Origin: Bordetella petrii
GTDB lineage: Bacteria > Pseudomonadota > Gammaproteobacteria > Burkholderiales > Burkholderiaceae_B
Length of the DNA stretch: 64,000 nucleotides
NCBI RefSeq assembly: GCF_017356245.1
Contig: NZ_JAFMZZ010000001.1
Span: 572,261 to 636,260 of the forward strand
Direction of reading: 5' to 3'
A model generated the notes under the pieces. The model ran no database searches. It saw nothing but the letters and a program-made list of their open reading frames with translations, and was not told where the DNA came from. This document shows positions 46,249 to 54,953 of this stretch, piece by piece (position 1 is the first letter of the stretch; the number at the start of each line of letters is the position of its first letter). The translations under genes were made by a program, and so were the position numbers.

Positions 46249-47619
46249 ATGACAGAAGAACTGCTGGCCGCGCGCCCGGCGCCGACAGTACCGCGCCGCC
46301 AGGGGCTGGCGCTGGCCGCCCTGTGCCTGGCGGTGCTGGTGGCGCAGGTCGACACGGCGGTGGTCAACCTGGCCACGCGCGCCATCGGCCTGCACTTCCA
46401 TGCCGGCGTGCGGGCGTTGCAGTGGGTCATCGACAGCTACAACCTTACCTATGCCGCCCTGCTGCTCACCGGCGGCCTGCTGGCCGACCTGTGGGGGCGG
46501 CGCCGCGTCTTCCTGCTGGGCGCGGGCGTCTTCAGCGCGGCATCGCTGGGCTGCGCGCTGGCGCCGTCGGTAGCGGCGCTGGTGGCCGCGCGGGCCTGCG
46601 CCGGCCTGGGCGCCGCGCTGCTGATCCCCGCGTCGCTGGCCCTGATCCGGGTAGGCTGGCCGGACCCCGCCGCGCGCGGCCGCGTGCTGGGCATCTGGGC
46701 CGCCTGCAACGGCCTGGCGCTGGCCGTCGGCCCCACGCTGGGCGGCCTGCTGATGCAAGGCTACGGGTGGCGCGGCATCTTCCTGGCCGTGATCCCGCTC
46801 GGCCTGGCCGCCATGGCGCTGGCCTGGCGCGCCCTGCCGGAATCGGCCGACCCGCGCGGGCGCCGCTGGGACCCGGGCGCGCAGGCGCTGGGGGCTGCGG
46901 CGCTGGCCGCGCTGGCCCTGGCGGGCATTGAAATCCATGCGGCCCCCGGGCTGGCCATGGTCGCGGGCGCGGCGGCGGCAACGGCCATCGCCGGATTCAT
47001 CCGCATCGAAAGACGCGCCGGTCCGGCGGCGCTGGTGCCGCTGCAACTGTTCCGCCCGGCGGCCTTCCGCGGCGCGCTGGGCGCCACCGCCGCCATGACA
47101 TTCGGCATGTACGGCGCCCTGTTCCTGCTGCCCCTTGCCTGGCAGGACAGCGGGCGCTTCACCGCCGTGCAGGCCGGCGTGGCGCTGATGCCGATGGCGC
47201 TGGTGTTTGTCCTGGTGTCGCCCTGGTCGGGCGCACTGGGCCGCCGCGCCATGATGGCCGGCGGCGTGGCGGTCATCGGCACGGGCCTGTGGCTGATCGG
47301 CCTGGGCGCGGCCCCGGCCCGGCTGGCGCCGGCCATGGCCGGCCTGGCATTGACCGGCCTGGGCATGGGGCTGGCCACCGGCCCGCTGATGGACTGCGCC
47401 GTAAGCGCCGTGCCGGCCATTCGCGCCGGCACGGCCAGCGCCCTGGTCAATGTGGCGCGCATGGTGGGCGCCACACTGGGAGTGGCGCTGTCCGGATCGC
47501 TGTATGCACTGGCGGGCGGCGGGGTGGACGGGCTGCGGCTGGCCATGCTGGCCGGCGGCACGGTGCAACTGGCCGCGGCCGCGGCCGCCTGGCGCATGAC
47601 ACGCCAGGATACGGGTTAA
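46249..47619 (+). CDS. MFS drug/metabolite exporter, EmrB/QacA (DHA2) type
   Basis: A 456-residue transporter with about 14 hydrophobic segments. The family motif region LQWVIDSYNLTYAALLLTGG and the motif A stretch LADLWGRRRVFLLG are clear. Motif C-like glycines lie in AVGPTLGGLLMQGYGWRGIF. It should export toxic compounds with proton antiport. The divergent ArsR-type gene is its likely regulator. Substrates cannot be inferred. Confidence 0.9.
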   Translation: MTEELLAARPAPTVPRRQGLALAALCLAVLVAQVDTAVVNLATRAIGLHFHAGVRALQWVIDSYNLTYAALLLTGGLLADLWGRRRVFLLGAGVFSAASLGCALAPSVAALVAARACAGLGAALLIPASLALIRVGWPDPAARGRVLGIWAACNGLALAVGPTLGGLLMQGYGWRGIFLAVIPLGLAAMALAWRALPESADPRGRRWDPGAQALGAAALAALALAGIEIHAAPGLAMVAGAAAATAIAGFIRIERRAGPAALVPLQLFRPAAFRGALGATAAMTFGMYGALFLLPLAWQDSGRFTAVQAGVALMPMALVFVLVSPWSGALGRRAMMAGGVAVIGTGLWLIGLGAAPARLAPAMAGLALTGLGMGLATGPLMDCAVSAVPAIRAGTASALVNVARMVGATLGVALSGSLYALAGGGVDGLRLAMLAGGTVQLAAAAAAWRMTRQDTG

Positions 47620-47830
47620 TCCCTAAGCGCGCTGCCACAAAAAACACGAGCGCAGTGCGATAAATTAAGGGAAAATATCAAGTTGTATCAAAACAATAAA
47701 AACGGATTTCCCTGCCCCCCAGGGCATCCGCTTGTGGATGAAAACCGTGGTTCTGGCGATGGGCGCACGCGTCGGTCACGTCATGCCGTTTTCCCCCGAC
47801 TGCGCCGTCCCTGCCGGAGATTCTTTCGCC
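47620..47830 (+). promoter_or_regulatory. AT-rich leader region before the orphan gene
   Basis: These 211 bases hold no gene. Bases 47638-47710 are much richer in A/T than anything around them (ATAAATTAAGGGAAAATATC, CAAAACAATAAAAACGG), which suggests a promoter or a foreign insertion point. I could not assign -35/-10 elements with confidence. Confidence 0.4.
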
Positions 47831-48337
47831 ATGCGAAGCACTACCCTTGCGCTCGCCGCCAACGCGACGCAGACCCTCAACGACCAGAACGTCAGCCCCA
47901 CAGCGGCGTATGGCGACGTCACGCTGGGCCAGTATGCGCACTTGATCCTGGATGGCGTGCACGTGTCGTTCAAGCAGATCACCCTCGAACGCCTGGGCTC
48001 GCGCGTGATCGAACTGGCCAATGGCGCCAGCCTGCACGTGGGCGCGCTGGGCTTTGCCAGCATGGGCGCCAGCATCGTCTATCGCATCGGTGCGCAGTGC
48101 TCGATAGTGTTCGACGCCAGCCAGTGGGATCCGGAAGTGGTGGCCAATACGACCTTTGAATTCGCCAGCCAGGGCAGCGGAACGCTGAAGTACTTTCCGT
48201 TCATCAACCCGGAATGGCTGGATTGCCCGAACGTCACCGGCTACGCCGAAGGCGACACGCTGGAAATTGCCGGCCAGGGCAATATTCCCCGCTTTCAGGT
48301 GCAGGACGGCCGCATCGTGGCGGCCGGCGTGCGCTAG
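47831..48337 (+). CDS. Hypothetical protein, no family recognised
   Basis: A 168-residue protein starting MRSTTLALAANATQTLNDQN. No signal peptide or membrane helix is seen. It is rich in beta-prone residues with alternating hydrophobics (GQYAHLILDGVHVSFKQITL, GASLHVGALGFASMGASIVY) and ends RFQVQDGRIVAAGVR. GGAGATTCTTTCGCC precedes the chosen ATG; a longer in-frame start exists 33 codons upstream. Codon use is like the neighbours, so it looks real. The pattern recalls a beta-helix or phage/surface structural protein, but I recognise no family. Confidence 0.6.
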   Translation: MRSTTLALAANATQTLNDQNVSPTAAYGDVTLGQYAHLILDGVHVSFKQITLERLGSRVIELANGASLHVGALGFASMGASIVYRIGAQCSIVFDASQWDPEVVANTTFEFASQGSGTLKYFPFINPEWLDCPNVTGYAEGDTLEIAGQGNIPRFQVQDGRIVAAGVR

Positions 48338-48349
48338 CCGCGCGGCGGC

Positions 48350-49690
48350 TCAGCCCGCCAGCGAGGCCAGCGCCTGGCGCGCCTGCGTCAGTAGCGCGTC
48401 GCGCTGCGCCGCGTCGGCGGCCTGGGGGCCTTGCGCCACGGCTTCGCCGTCCAGCACGGCCGCATAGGCCAGGCCATCGGCCTGCAGGAAGTCTTGCCCG
48501 CCCTGCGCCTGCAGGCGCTGCAGCAAGGCGCCGGCTTCCTTCGGATTGGCGAAGCCGCGCGAGCGCAGCAGTTCCTGGCCGTCGGCGCCCAGCAGGCGGA
48601 AACGGAATGTGCCGTCGTCGTCGCGGAAGCTGACGAAGCGCGCGGCCTTGCCGCCCTTCTTGGCCGCTGCCTTGGCCGGCGCCGCGGCGGCGCGCAGACC
48701 CACCGCCTGGCGCAGTTCTTCCATGAACGGAACGGCCAGCTTGCGCGCCTTTTTCGCGCCCGCCTGCAGGATGTCTTCGATGCGCCCCGGGTTGGCCATC
48801 AGTTCCTGGTAGCGTTCGCGCATTGGCGCGAGATCGCGCTCGAGGCGGTCGCACAGGGCCTGCTTGGCGTCGCCCCAGCCCATGCCGCCCTCGAGCTGCG
48901 CGCGGAACGCCGCCGACTCGGCGGGCGTGGCGAACGCGCGGTAGATGGTATACAGGTGCGAAGCCTCGGCATCCTTGGGCTCGCCCGGCTGGCGCGAATC
49001 GGTCACGATGCGCATCACCGCGGCGCGCAGCGCGGCGGCGCCGCCCTCGAACAGCGGGATGGTGTTGTTGTAGCTCTTGGACATCTTGCGCCCGTCCAGG
49101 CCCGGCAGGGTGGCCACTTCTTCTTCGATGACCACTTCGGGCAGCACGAAATAGTCGCGCCCGTACAGATGATTGAAGCGCTGCGCGATGTCGCGGGCCA
49201 TTTCCAGGTGCTGGATCTGGTCGCGGCCCACCGGCACCTTGTGCGCGTTGAACATCAGGATGTCGGCGGCCATCAGGATCGGGTACGAGAACAGGCCCAT
49301 GTTGATGCCGTCATCGGGATCGACGCCCTTGGCAGTGTTCTGGTCCACCGAAGCCTTGTAGGCATGCGCCCGGTTCATCAGGCCCTTGGCGGTCACGCAG
49401 GTCAGCAGCCAGCACAGCTCGGGAATCTCGGGAATGTCCGATTGCCGGTAGAAGGTGACGCGTTCGGGGTCCAGCCCGCCCGCCAGCCAGGTGGCGGCGA
49501 TCTCGAGCCGCGAGCGCGCCACGCGGGCCGGATCGTCGCACTTGATCAGCGCATGGTAATCGGCCATGAAATAGAACGCGTCGGTGCCGGACTGCGTGCT
49601 GGCGGTAATGGCCGGGCGGATGGCGCCGGCGTAGTTGCCAAGATGGGGGGTGCCGGACGTGGTGATGCCGGTAAGGACGCGGGTACTCAT
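48350..49690 (-). CDS. trpS: TrpS: tryptophanyl-tRNA synthetase with extra C-terminal domain
   Basis: A 446-residue class I synthetase; usual TrpS is 325-350. The Rossmann core has [12 protein letters not shown] (HIGH-type motif) and KMSKSYNNT (KMSKS). After about residue 345 an Ala/Lys linker ([14 protein letters not shown]) leads to a 100-residue extension: [20 protein letters not shown] and [19 protein letters not shown]. This resembles the YegP/DUF1508 fold. The extension's job is unknown; tRNA binding is plausible. It converges on the orphan gene, 12 bases apart. Confidence 0.93.
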   Translation of the reverse strand: MSTRVLTGITTSGTPHLGNYAGAIRPAITASTQSGTDAFYFMADYHALIKCDDPARVARSRLEIAATWLAGGLDPERVTFYRQSDIPEIPELCWLLTCVTAKGLMNRAHAYKASVDQNTAKGVDPDDGINMGLFSYPILMAADILMFNAHKVPVGRDQIQHLEMARDIAQRFNHLYGRDYFVLPEVVIEEEVATLPGLDGRKMSKSYNNTIPLFEGGAAALRAAVMRIVTDSRQPGEPKDAEASHLYTIYRAFATPAESAAFRAQLEGGMGWGDAKQALCDRLERDLAPMRERYQELMANPGRIEDILQAGAKKARKLAVPFMEELRQAVGLRAAAAPAKAAAKKGGKAARFVSFRDDDGTFRFRLLGADGQELLRSRGFANPKEAGALLQRLQAQGGQDFLQADGLAYAAVLDGEAVAQGPQAADAAQRDALLTQARQALASLAG

Positions 49691-49767
49691 GGACGGGGGC
49701 GACAGCGGTTTGCGGAGAAGTCCGCAGTGTAGCGCGTCGCCGCGCGGCGGGCGCCCGGCCGCCGTGC

Positions 49768-50628
49768 CTAGAACCCGTACAGGCGGGCCGGATTATCGAC
49801 CAGCACGCGCGCGCGCACGGCCTCGGGCAGCCAGGCGCCGATGCCCTGGGCCAGCCGCCCGCTGCCCACCGTCCGGTAGGCGCTGGTCTCGTGGGCGGCC
49901 CTGCCCGGCTCGCGGTTGGTGTGCGGCCAGTCGCTGGCCCACAGAATGCGCTCGGGATTGCTGCCGATGAAGGCCGCCGCCAGCGCGGCCACCGCCTCGG
50001 GCGCCGCGCCCGGCGCATCGATGCGATACGGCGCCGACAACTTCACGTAGGCCGCGCCCCGCGCCACCAGGCTCAGCACGGTTTGCACGCGCGGATCCCG
50101 CGGCGCCGCGCCGGCCGGAATCATGGCGAAATGGTCCAGCACCACCGGTACCGGCAGGCCCGCCAGCGCCGGCGCGGCCGCGGCAATGGCGTCCAGCGAA
50201 GCATAGACCTGCAAGTGCCAGCCCAGCGGCGCCAGCCGCCGGCCCCAGGCGTCCAGTTCATCGCGGATCGACTGCGCATCGCTCAGGCCCGCGCTCTCCA
50301 GATTGATGCGCAGCCCCCGCACGCCCTGCGCATGCAGCGCCTGCAGCATGGCCGCCGGCGCCGCGGCATCCAGCACGGCCACGCCGCGGCCCGCGCCATC
50401 CAGCGCGCGCAGCCCGTCGAGCAGGCAGCGGTTGTCGGTGCCGTACACACTGGGCTGCACGATCACCGCGCGCTGCAACCCCAGGCCCGCCATGTGGCGC
50501 CGCAAGTCCTGCGGCGTGGCCGGGCCCGGCGTGTAGTGGCGGCCGGCCGCCATCGGGTAGCGGGCCGGGTCGCCGATGACGTGCACGTGGCAGTCGCAGG
50601 CCCCGGCGGGCAAGGCGGGCATGGACAT
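49768..50628 (-). CDS. Amidohydrolase-family hydrolase (PDC lactonase / LigI-like)
   Basis: A 286-residue TIM-barrel protein of the Amidohydro_2 family. The metal HxH is H14/H16 in [27 protein letters not shown] and [12 protein letters not shown] follow, and WASDWPHTN supplies the catalytic Asp. The closest known activities are hydrolysis of lactones such as 2-pyrone-4,6-dicarboxylate. MSMPALPAG is used as start; its ATG is two bases after the stop of the dehydrogenase gene. Last gene of the GntR-Bug-Bug-dehydrogenase operon. Confidence 0.82.
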   Translation of the reverse strand: MSMPALPAGACDCHVHVIGDPARYPMAAGRHYTPGPATPQDLRRHMAGLGLQRAVIVQPSVYGTDNRCLLDGLRALDGAGRGVAVLDAAAPAAMLQALHAQGVRGLRINLESAGLSDAQSIRDELDAWGRRLAPLGWHLQVYASLDAIAAAAPALAGLPVPVVLDHFAMIPAGAAPRDPRVQTVLSLVARGAAYVKLSAPYRIDAPGAAPEAVAALAAAFIGSNPERILWASDWPHTNREPGRAAHETSAYRTVGSGRLAQGIGAWLPEAVRARVLVDNPARLYGF

Positions 50629-50630
50629 GC

Positions 50631-51692
50631 TCAGGCCGCCTGCAAATGCGCCAGAACGGCCTGGCCGGCCGCGCGCGTGCCCAGGCTGCCGCCCACGTCG
50701 CGCGTGCACTGGCCGGCCTCGATGGTGGCGGCAATGGCCCGCTCGATGGCCGCGCCGGCATCCAGGAACTTGCGCCCGCCCTTGCGCTGGCCGTACCAGT
50801 TCAGCAGCATGGCGGCCGACAGCAATTGCGAAGCCGGGTTGGCGATGTCCTGGCCCGCGATGTCGGGCGCCGAGCCGTGCGCGGCCTGCCCCATGGCATG
50901 ATCGCGCCCGGCATTCAGCGAGCCGCCCAGGCCCAGGCTGCCCGACAGTTCCGCGGTCAGGTCCGACAGGATGTCGCCGAACATGTTGGTGGTGACGATC
51001 ACGTCGTAGCGATCGGGCGCGCGCACCACGTGCGCCATCATCGCGTCCACGATGACTTCGTCGATGCGCACCTCGGGAAATTCCTTGCCCACCTGGTGGC
51101 ACATGTCGATGAACATGCCGTCGCCCAGTTTCAGCACGTTGGCCTTGTGCACCACGGTGACGTGCTTCTTGCGCGTCATCGCCAGTTCAAAGGCCGAACG
51201 CGCGATGCGCTCGCAGCATTGGCGGGTGATGCGGCGCAGCGACACCACCACGTCCGGGGTGATCAGCATCTCGCTGCCGCCCGATTCGATGTTGCGGTCG
51301 GCGTAGAAGCCCTCGGTGTTCTCGCGCACCACCACCAGGTCGAACTCGCCCAGGCGCGCCGGCATGCCGCGGTACGTGCGGGCCGGGCGGATATTGGCGT
51401 ACAGGTCGAGGTTCTTGCGGAAATACTTGGACGGGTTGATCTCGCCCTTGGCCTCGTCCTTGAAATCGTAGGTGGCCATCGGCCCCAGCATCAGGCCGTC
51501 GGCCGCGCGGACTTTTTCCAGCAGCGCCGGCGTGACGGTGGCGCCGTGCCGCTTCAGGCTGTCGTGGCCGGCCAGGTCGTGGTCGAGCTGCAGGCCCAGC
51601 CCGAAACGCTGCGATACCGCCTGCAGCGCGTCGACCGCCACGGCCATGGTTTCGGGGCCGATGCCGTCACCCGGCAAAACTACTATCTTCAT
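50631..51692 (-). CDS. Isocitrate/isopropylmalate/tartrate dehydrogenase family enzyme
   Basis: A 353-residue NAD(P)-dependent beta-decarboxylating dehydrogenase. Signatures are MKIVVLPGDGIGPETM, VVRENTEGFYADRN, the Lys in VHKANVLKLGDGMF, NMFGDILSDLTAELSGSLGL and HGSAPDIAGQDIANP. It should oxidise a malate- or tartrate-like 2-hydroxyacid. The start is MKIV at 51692, seven bases after CGAGG; the ATG six bases upstream is too close to that site. It lies outside a leucine operon and beside Bug receptors, which favours catabolism over LeuB. Confidence 0.87.
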   Translation of the reverse strand: MKIVVLPGDGIGPETMAVAVDALQAVSQRFGLGLQLDHDLAGHDSLKRHGATVTPALLEKVRAADGLMLGPMATYDFKDEAKGEINPSKYFRKNLDLYANIRPARTYRGMPARLGEFDLVVVRENTEGFYADRNIESGGSEMLITPDVVVSLRRITRQCCERIARSAFELAMTRKKHVTVVHKANVLKLGDGMFIDMCHQVGKEFPEVRIDEVIVDAMMAHVVRAPDRYDVIVTTNMFGDILSDLTAELSGSLGLGGSLNAGRDHAMGQAAHGSAPDIAGQDIANPASQLLSAAMLLNWYGQRKGGRKFLDAGAAIERAIAATIEAGQCTRDVGGSLGTRAAGQAVLAHLQAA

Positions 51693-51717
51693 GGACATAC
51701 CTCGAGAGTCAAAGACA

Positions 51718-52725
51718 TTAACCTTCTGCGCGCACGCCGGTCGCCTCGACCAGGCGGCGGTATTTGTCGGCCTCGCTGCGCACGAAAGCCGCGAACTCGT
51801 CAGGCGAATTCTGCCGCACCGCAGTGCCGTCGGCCTCGAAGCGCGCATGGATCGCCGGGTCGGCCAGTATCGCGTTGATTTCCCGGTTGAGCCGCTGCAC
51901 GATGGGCGCCGGCGTGCCGGCCGGCACGAAATAGCCGCCCCACAGGCTGAACTGGAATCCGGGCGCGACCCGTTCGGCCACGGTGGGCACTTCGGCCAGC
52001 GCGGCTACGCGCTGCGGCGTGGACACGGCCAGCGCCTTGAGCTTGCCCGCCGAAATATGCGGCATGGCCGCCGAGGCGCTGGAAAAAAAGAAATCCACAT
52101 GCCCGCCCAGCAGGTCGGTCATGGCCTGGCCGGCCCCCTTGTACGGCACATGCACCATGCGCGCCCGGGTGGCCAGCGCCAGCGCGGCGGCCGCCAGGTG
52201 GCCGGGCGTGGCGGTGCCAGACGAGGCATAAGTGATGTTGTCGGGCCGGGCCCGCGCGGCCTCGACCAGCGCCGCCACATCCGCGTACGGCGATGCGGCG
52301 GGCACCACCAGCACCAGCGGGGAATCGCCCACCAGCGCCACGGCCGTGAAATCATGCTGCGGGTCGTAGCCCAGGTTGCGCATCACGAACGGATTGACCG
52401 CCATCTCGCCCGTCTGGCCCAGCAGCAAGTGGTAGCCGTCGGGCTCGGCGCGCGCCACCTGGCGGGTGCCCACCGTGCCCGACGCGCCGGGCCGGTTCTC
52501 GACCACCACGGTCTGTTTCAATGCCGCGCCCAACCGGTCGCCCAGCAGGCGCGCGAACACATCGCCCTGCCCGCCCGGCGCATACGGCACGGTGACGATC
52601 AGCGGATGCGCGGGATAGGCGTCCTGCGCCAGGGCGGCGCGGCCGCAGGCCGCCAGCAGCGTCGCGGCGCCGGCGCCGGCCAGCAGGCGGCGGCGCGCCG
52701 GCTGAGGATAAAAAGAATCGGACAT
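51718..52725 (-). CDS. Bug-family periplasmic solute receptor with RRR and lipobox-like leader
   Basis: A 335-residue receptor. The leader MSDSFYPQPARRRLLAGAGA has three Arg before the hydrophobic stretch and then LLAACGRA, which resembles a lipobox. Export by Tat and/or lipidation is therefore possible, unlike the plain Sec leaders of the other Bug proteins here. The mature motifs YPAHPLIVTVPYAPGGQGD and VVENRPGASGTVG are standard. It lies between a second Bug gene and the dehydrogenase gene. Confidence 0.88.
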   Translation of the reverse strand: MSDSFYPQPARRRLLAGAGAATLLAACGRAALAQDAYPAHPLIVTVPYAPGGQGDVFARLLGDRLGAALKQTVVVENRPGASGTVGTRQVARAEPDGYHLLLGQTGEMAVNPFVMRNLGYDPQHDFTAVALVGDSPLVLVVPAASPYADVAALVEAARARPDNITYASSGTATPGHLAAAALALATRARMVHVPYKGAGQAMTDLLGGHVDFFFSSASAAMPHISAGKLKALAVSTPQRVAALAEVPTVAERVAPGFQFSLWGGYFVPAGTPAPIVQRLNREINAILADPAIHARFEADGTAVRQNSPDEFAAFVRSEADKYRRLVEATGVRAEG

Positions 52726-52746
52726 GATCAGTCTCCAGAACGCGCT

Positions 52747-53715
52747 TCAATCGAGCCGGATGCCCGACTGCCGCACCACGCCGCGCCACAGCGCCAGCTC
52801 GACCGACAGGGCGCGGCCGAAATCTTCGGGCTTGCCGGGATACAGGGTGGCGCCTTCGTTGGTCAGGCGCCGGCGCACCAGGTCGTCCGCCGCGGCGGCG
52901 TTGACGGCCTGGTTCAATTGCCGCACCACCTGCGGCGGCGTGCCGGCCGGCGCCAGAACGCCCCACCAGGTCGAGATGTCGAAATCGGGCACGCCGGCTT
53001 CGGCCATGGTGGGCGTGTCGGGAAACAGCGGCGAGCGCTGCTGGCTGGTGACCGCCAGCAGCTGCACGCGGCCTTCTTTCACCTGGCCCAGCATGGTGGG
53101 CACGGTGGCGAAGAACACCTGCACGCGGCCGGCCAGCAAATCCACGGTGGCCGGGCCGCTGCCCTTGTAGGGCACGTGCGTCATCTGCACCTGCGTCTTC
53201 TGCTTGAACAGCTCGCCCGACAGGTGGTTGATGCTGCCCGCGCCGGCCGAGCAGAAGTTGATCTCGTCGGGCTGGCTGGCCGCCCGCTTGCGCAGCTCGG
53301 CCACCGATTTCACGCCCAGGTCCTTGTTGGTCACCACCAGCAGCGGGCCGCGGCCGATCAGGGCCACGGGCGCGAACGATTTCTCGACATCGTAAGTGGC
53401 CGAGGCCTGCGCGGCCGCGTTGGTCACGAAGGTGGAGGTGGCGAACAGCAGCGTATAGCCGTCGGGCGCGGCATGCGCCACCAGGTTGGCGCCGATCGAA
53501 CCGCCACCCCCGCCGTGGTTTTCGACCACCACGGGCTGGCCCAGCCGCTCGCTGAGCGTGCGCGCCATGTCGCGCGCGATGCTGTCGGTGCCGCCGCCCG
53601 CGGCGAACGGCACCACCAGCTTGACGGGTTTGTCGGGAAAGGCCTGCGCGCAGGCCAGCGCCGGCAGCATGCATGCCGCCAGTACACAGCGGCGGATGCT
53701 CTTCAGGTAATGCAT
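52747..53715 (-). CDS. Bug-family periplasmic solute receptor
   Basis: A 322-residue receptor with Sec signal MHYLKSIRRCVLAACMLPAL (cleavage near ACA-Q). It has FPDKPVKLVVPFAAGGGTDS and VVENHGGGGGSIG, where the usual NRPG is replaced by NHGG. It lies 21 bases before the next Bug gene and 40 bases after the GntR gene, so one transcript probably covers the set. The ligand is presumably the acid used by the dehydrogenase and hydrolase of this operon. Confidence 0.9.
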   Translation of the reverse strand: MHYLKSIRRCVLAACMLPALACAQAFPDKPVKLVVPFAAGGGTDSIARDMARTLSERLGQPVVVENHGGGGGSIGANLVAHAAPDGYTLLFATSTFVTNAAAQASATYDVEKSFAPVALIGRGPLLVVTNKDLGVKSVAELRKRAASQPDEINFCSAGAGSINHLSGELFKQKTQVQMTHVPYKGSGPATVDLLAGRVQVFFATVPTMLGQVKEGRVQLLAVTSQQRSPLFPDTPTMAEAGVPDFDISTWWGVLAPAGTPPQVVRQLNQAVNAAAADDLVRRRLTNEGATLYPGKPEDFGRALSVELALWRGVVRQSGIRLD

Positions 53716-53755
53716 GGCGGGTTGTCTCCTGGGTAATAACTGGATGGATCGCGGT

Positions 53756-54385
53756 TCAGCGCTGGCGCAGCATCTTCAGCCGTTCCAGCAAAGCCTGGTG
53801 GATGTGCCGGCGCGCCGCTTCGGCGGCCCGCCCGGGATCGCGGCTGCGGATGGCCGCCGCGATATCGGCATGCTCTTGCATGGCCGCCTTGGCGCGCGCC
53901 TTCGAACTGAGGGTGCTGCGCCCCAGCAGATAGGTGGTGTCGGTCAGGGAACGCAGCAGGCGGATCAGGTGGCGGTTGTGGGCCGCGCTGTAGATGGCGT
54001 CGTGAAAGCGCAGGTTCAGCGCCACGGGATCGCTGCCGCCCTCTTGCAGGATGGCCTGCATATTGGCGATCTCGGCATCGGTGGCATGCCGCGCGGCCAG
54101 GGCCGCGGCGGCCGACTCCAGCACTTCGCGCATGGCGTACAGCTCGCCGACCTCTTGCTGGTCCATGGTGGTGACCACCAGGCCGCGGCCGGGCTCCTGG
54201 CGCAGCAGGCCTTCGTCCTGGATGCGCTTGAGGGCTTCGCGCACAGGGGTGCGGCCCAGTTCGAGCAGAGCCGCCACCTCGATTTCGCGCAGGCGGGCGC
54301 CCGGCGCGAATTCGCCGGAAAAGATGCGGCGCTTGATCTCGTTATAGGCGGCGTAGGCTTGCGAACTTTGCTGGGGAATGGGCAT
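53756..54385 (-). CDS. GntR-family (FadR/FCD type) transcriptional regulator
   Basis: A 209-residue repressor-type regulator. The winged helix (about 8-72) contains AYNEIKRRIFSGEFAPGARL and LGRTPVREALKRIQDEGLL. The all-helical FCD domain (about 85-205) has NLRFHDAIYSAAHNRHLIRL with metal-binding His. The start MPIPQQSSQ is preferred to an ATG 12 codons upstream because a clear operator dyad overlaps that upstream ATG. It is the first gene of the organic-acid operon and likely represses it until an acid binds. Confidence 0.9.
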   Translation of the reverse strand: MPIPQQSSQAYAAYNEIKRRIFSGEFAPGARLREIEVAALLELGRTPVREALKRIQDEGLLRQEPGRGLVVTTMDQQEVGELYAMREVLESAAAALAARHATDAEIANMQAILQEGGSDPVALNLRFHDAIYSAAHNRHLIRLLRSLTDTTYLLGRSTLSSKARAKAAMQEHADIAAAIRSRDPGRAAEAARRHIHQALLERLKMLRQR

Positions 54386-54394
54386 GGGAAGCGC

Positions 54395-54426
54395 TTTGTA
54401 TGTGTTGATATATTTTTGCATACAAA
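54395..54426. promoter_or_regulatory. Probable GntR/FCD operator
   Basis: TTTGTATG (54395-54402) and CATACAAA (54419-54426) are perfect inverted repeats with a 16-base AT-rich spacer. The distal half also contains TTGCATACAA, close to the FadR-family pattern TNGTNNNACNA. It lies just upstream of the GntR gene, so self-regulation and control of the Bug operon are likely. Confidence 0.65.
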
Positions 54427-54489
54427 AAATAGCACGACAAGAAAGCCCGCCAATAAGGCGAAGATCAGCTGCTGTCGGCTAGTACCGCC

Positions 54490-54582
54490 GGGTGCCTGGC
54501 TCCGCAGGCGCCAGACACCGTGCTGTCGAGACAGCCGACGCATACCTCGGTATCTGACACCCTGCGGGAGTCAGACACCTGC
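54490..54582. repeat. Dispersed hairpin repeat, copy D (two hairpins)
   Basis: Hairpin 1 (54491-54519) has arms GGTGCCTGGC and GCCAGACACC with one mismatch. The centre has CTGTCGAGACAG. Hairpin 2 (54549-54579) has arms GGTATCTGAC and GTCAGACACC with one mismatch and loop ACCCTGCGGGA. It sits in the 205 bases between the start of the GntR gene and the stop of the DUF3325 gene, 45 bases from the latter. Confidence 0.85.
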
Positions 54583-54626
54583 CCGCGGGGTCTGCACCTC
54601 GGCCTGCGCCGGTCCAGGCAGCGGCC

Positions 54627-54953
54627 TTACATCCAGGCCAGCACGGGCGCAGCCGCGGCGCAGAGGCCGCCGATGGCCAGGGCCGGGCCCGGGCGGTAGC
54701 TGACGAACCAGATCAGCAGCAGGCCCGCCAGGGTCAGGATGCCGATCCATTCGACGGTGCCGTAGCGCCACCCCCACACTGCCGCGCAGGCCCACAGCGA
54801 CAGGGCCAGCGCGGCCCAGCCGAATGCGCGCAGGGGCGCGCGGTGGCGGCGCGGCAGGGCCCGCTCGAAAACGGCTTCGTAGTGGCGGTCCATGCCCAGG
54901 CACAAAGCGGCGAAGCCGGCGTAGGCCAGGCAGAAGGCGGCGGTGCTCATCAT
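54627..54953 (-). CDS. DUF3325 family membrane protein of an iron-uptake accessory operon
   Basis: A 108-residue protein with about three hydrophobic helices (AFCLAYAGFAALCLGM, FGWAALALSLWACAAVWGW, GILTLAGLLLIWFVSY) and the DUF3325 opening followed by MDRHYEAVF. Its ATG overlaps the PepSY gene stop as ATGATG. DUF3325 genes occur with DUF3649 and PepSY membrane proteins beside TonB receptors. The role is unknown. Confidence 0.82.
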   Translation of the reverse strand: MMSTAAFCLAYAGFAALCLGMDRHYEAVFERALPRRHRAPLRAFGWAALALSLWACAAVWGWRYGTVEWIGILTLAGLLLIWFVSYRPGPALAIGGLCAAAAPVLAWM

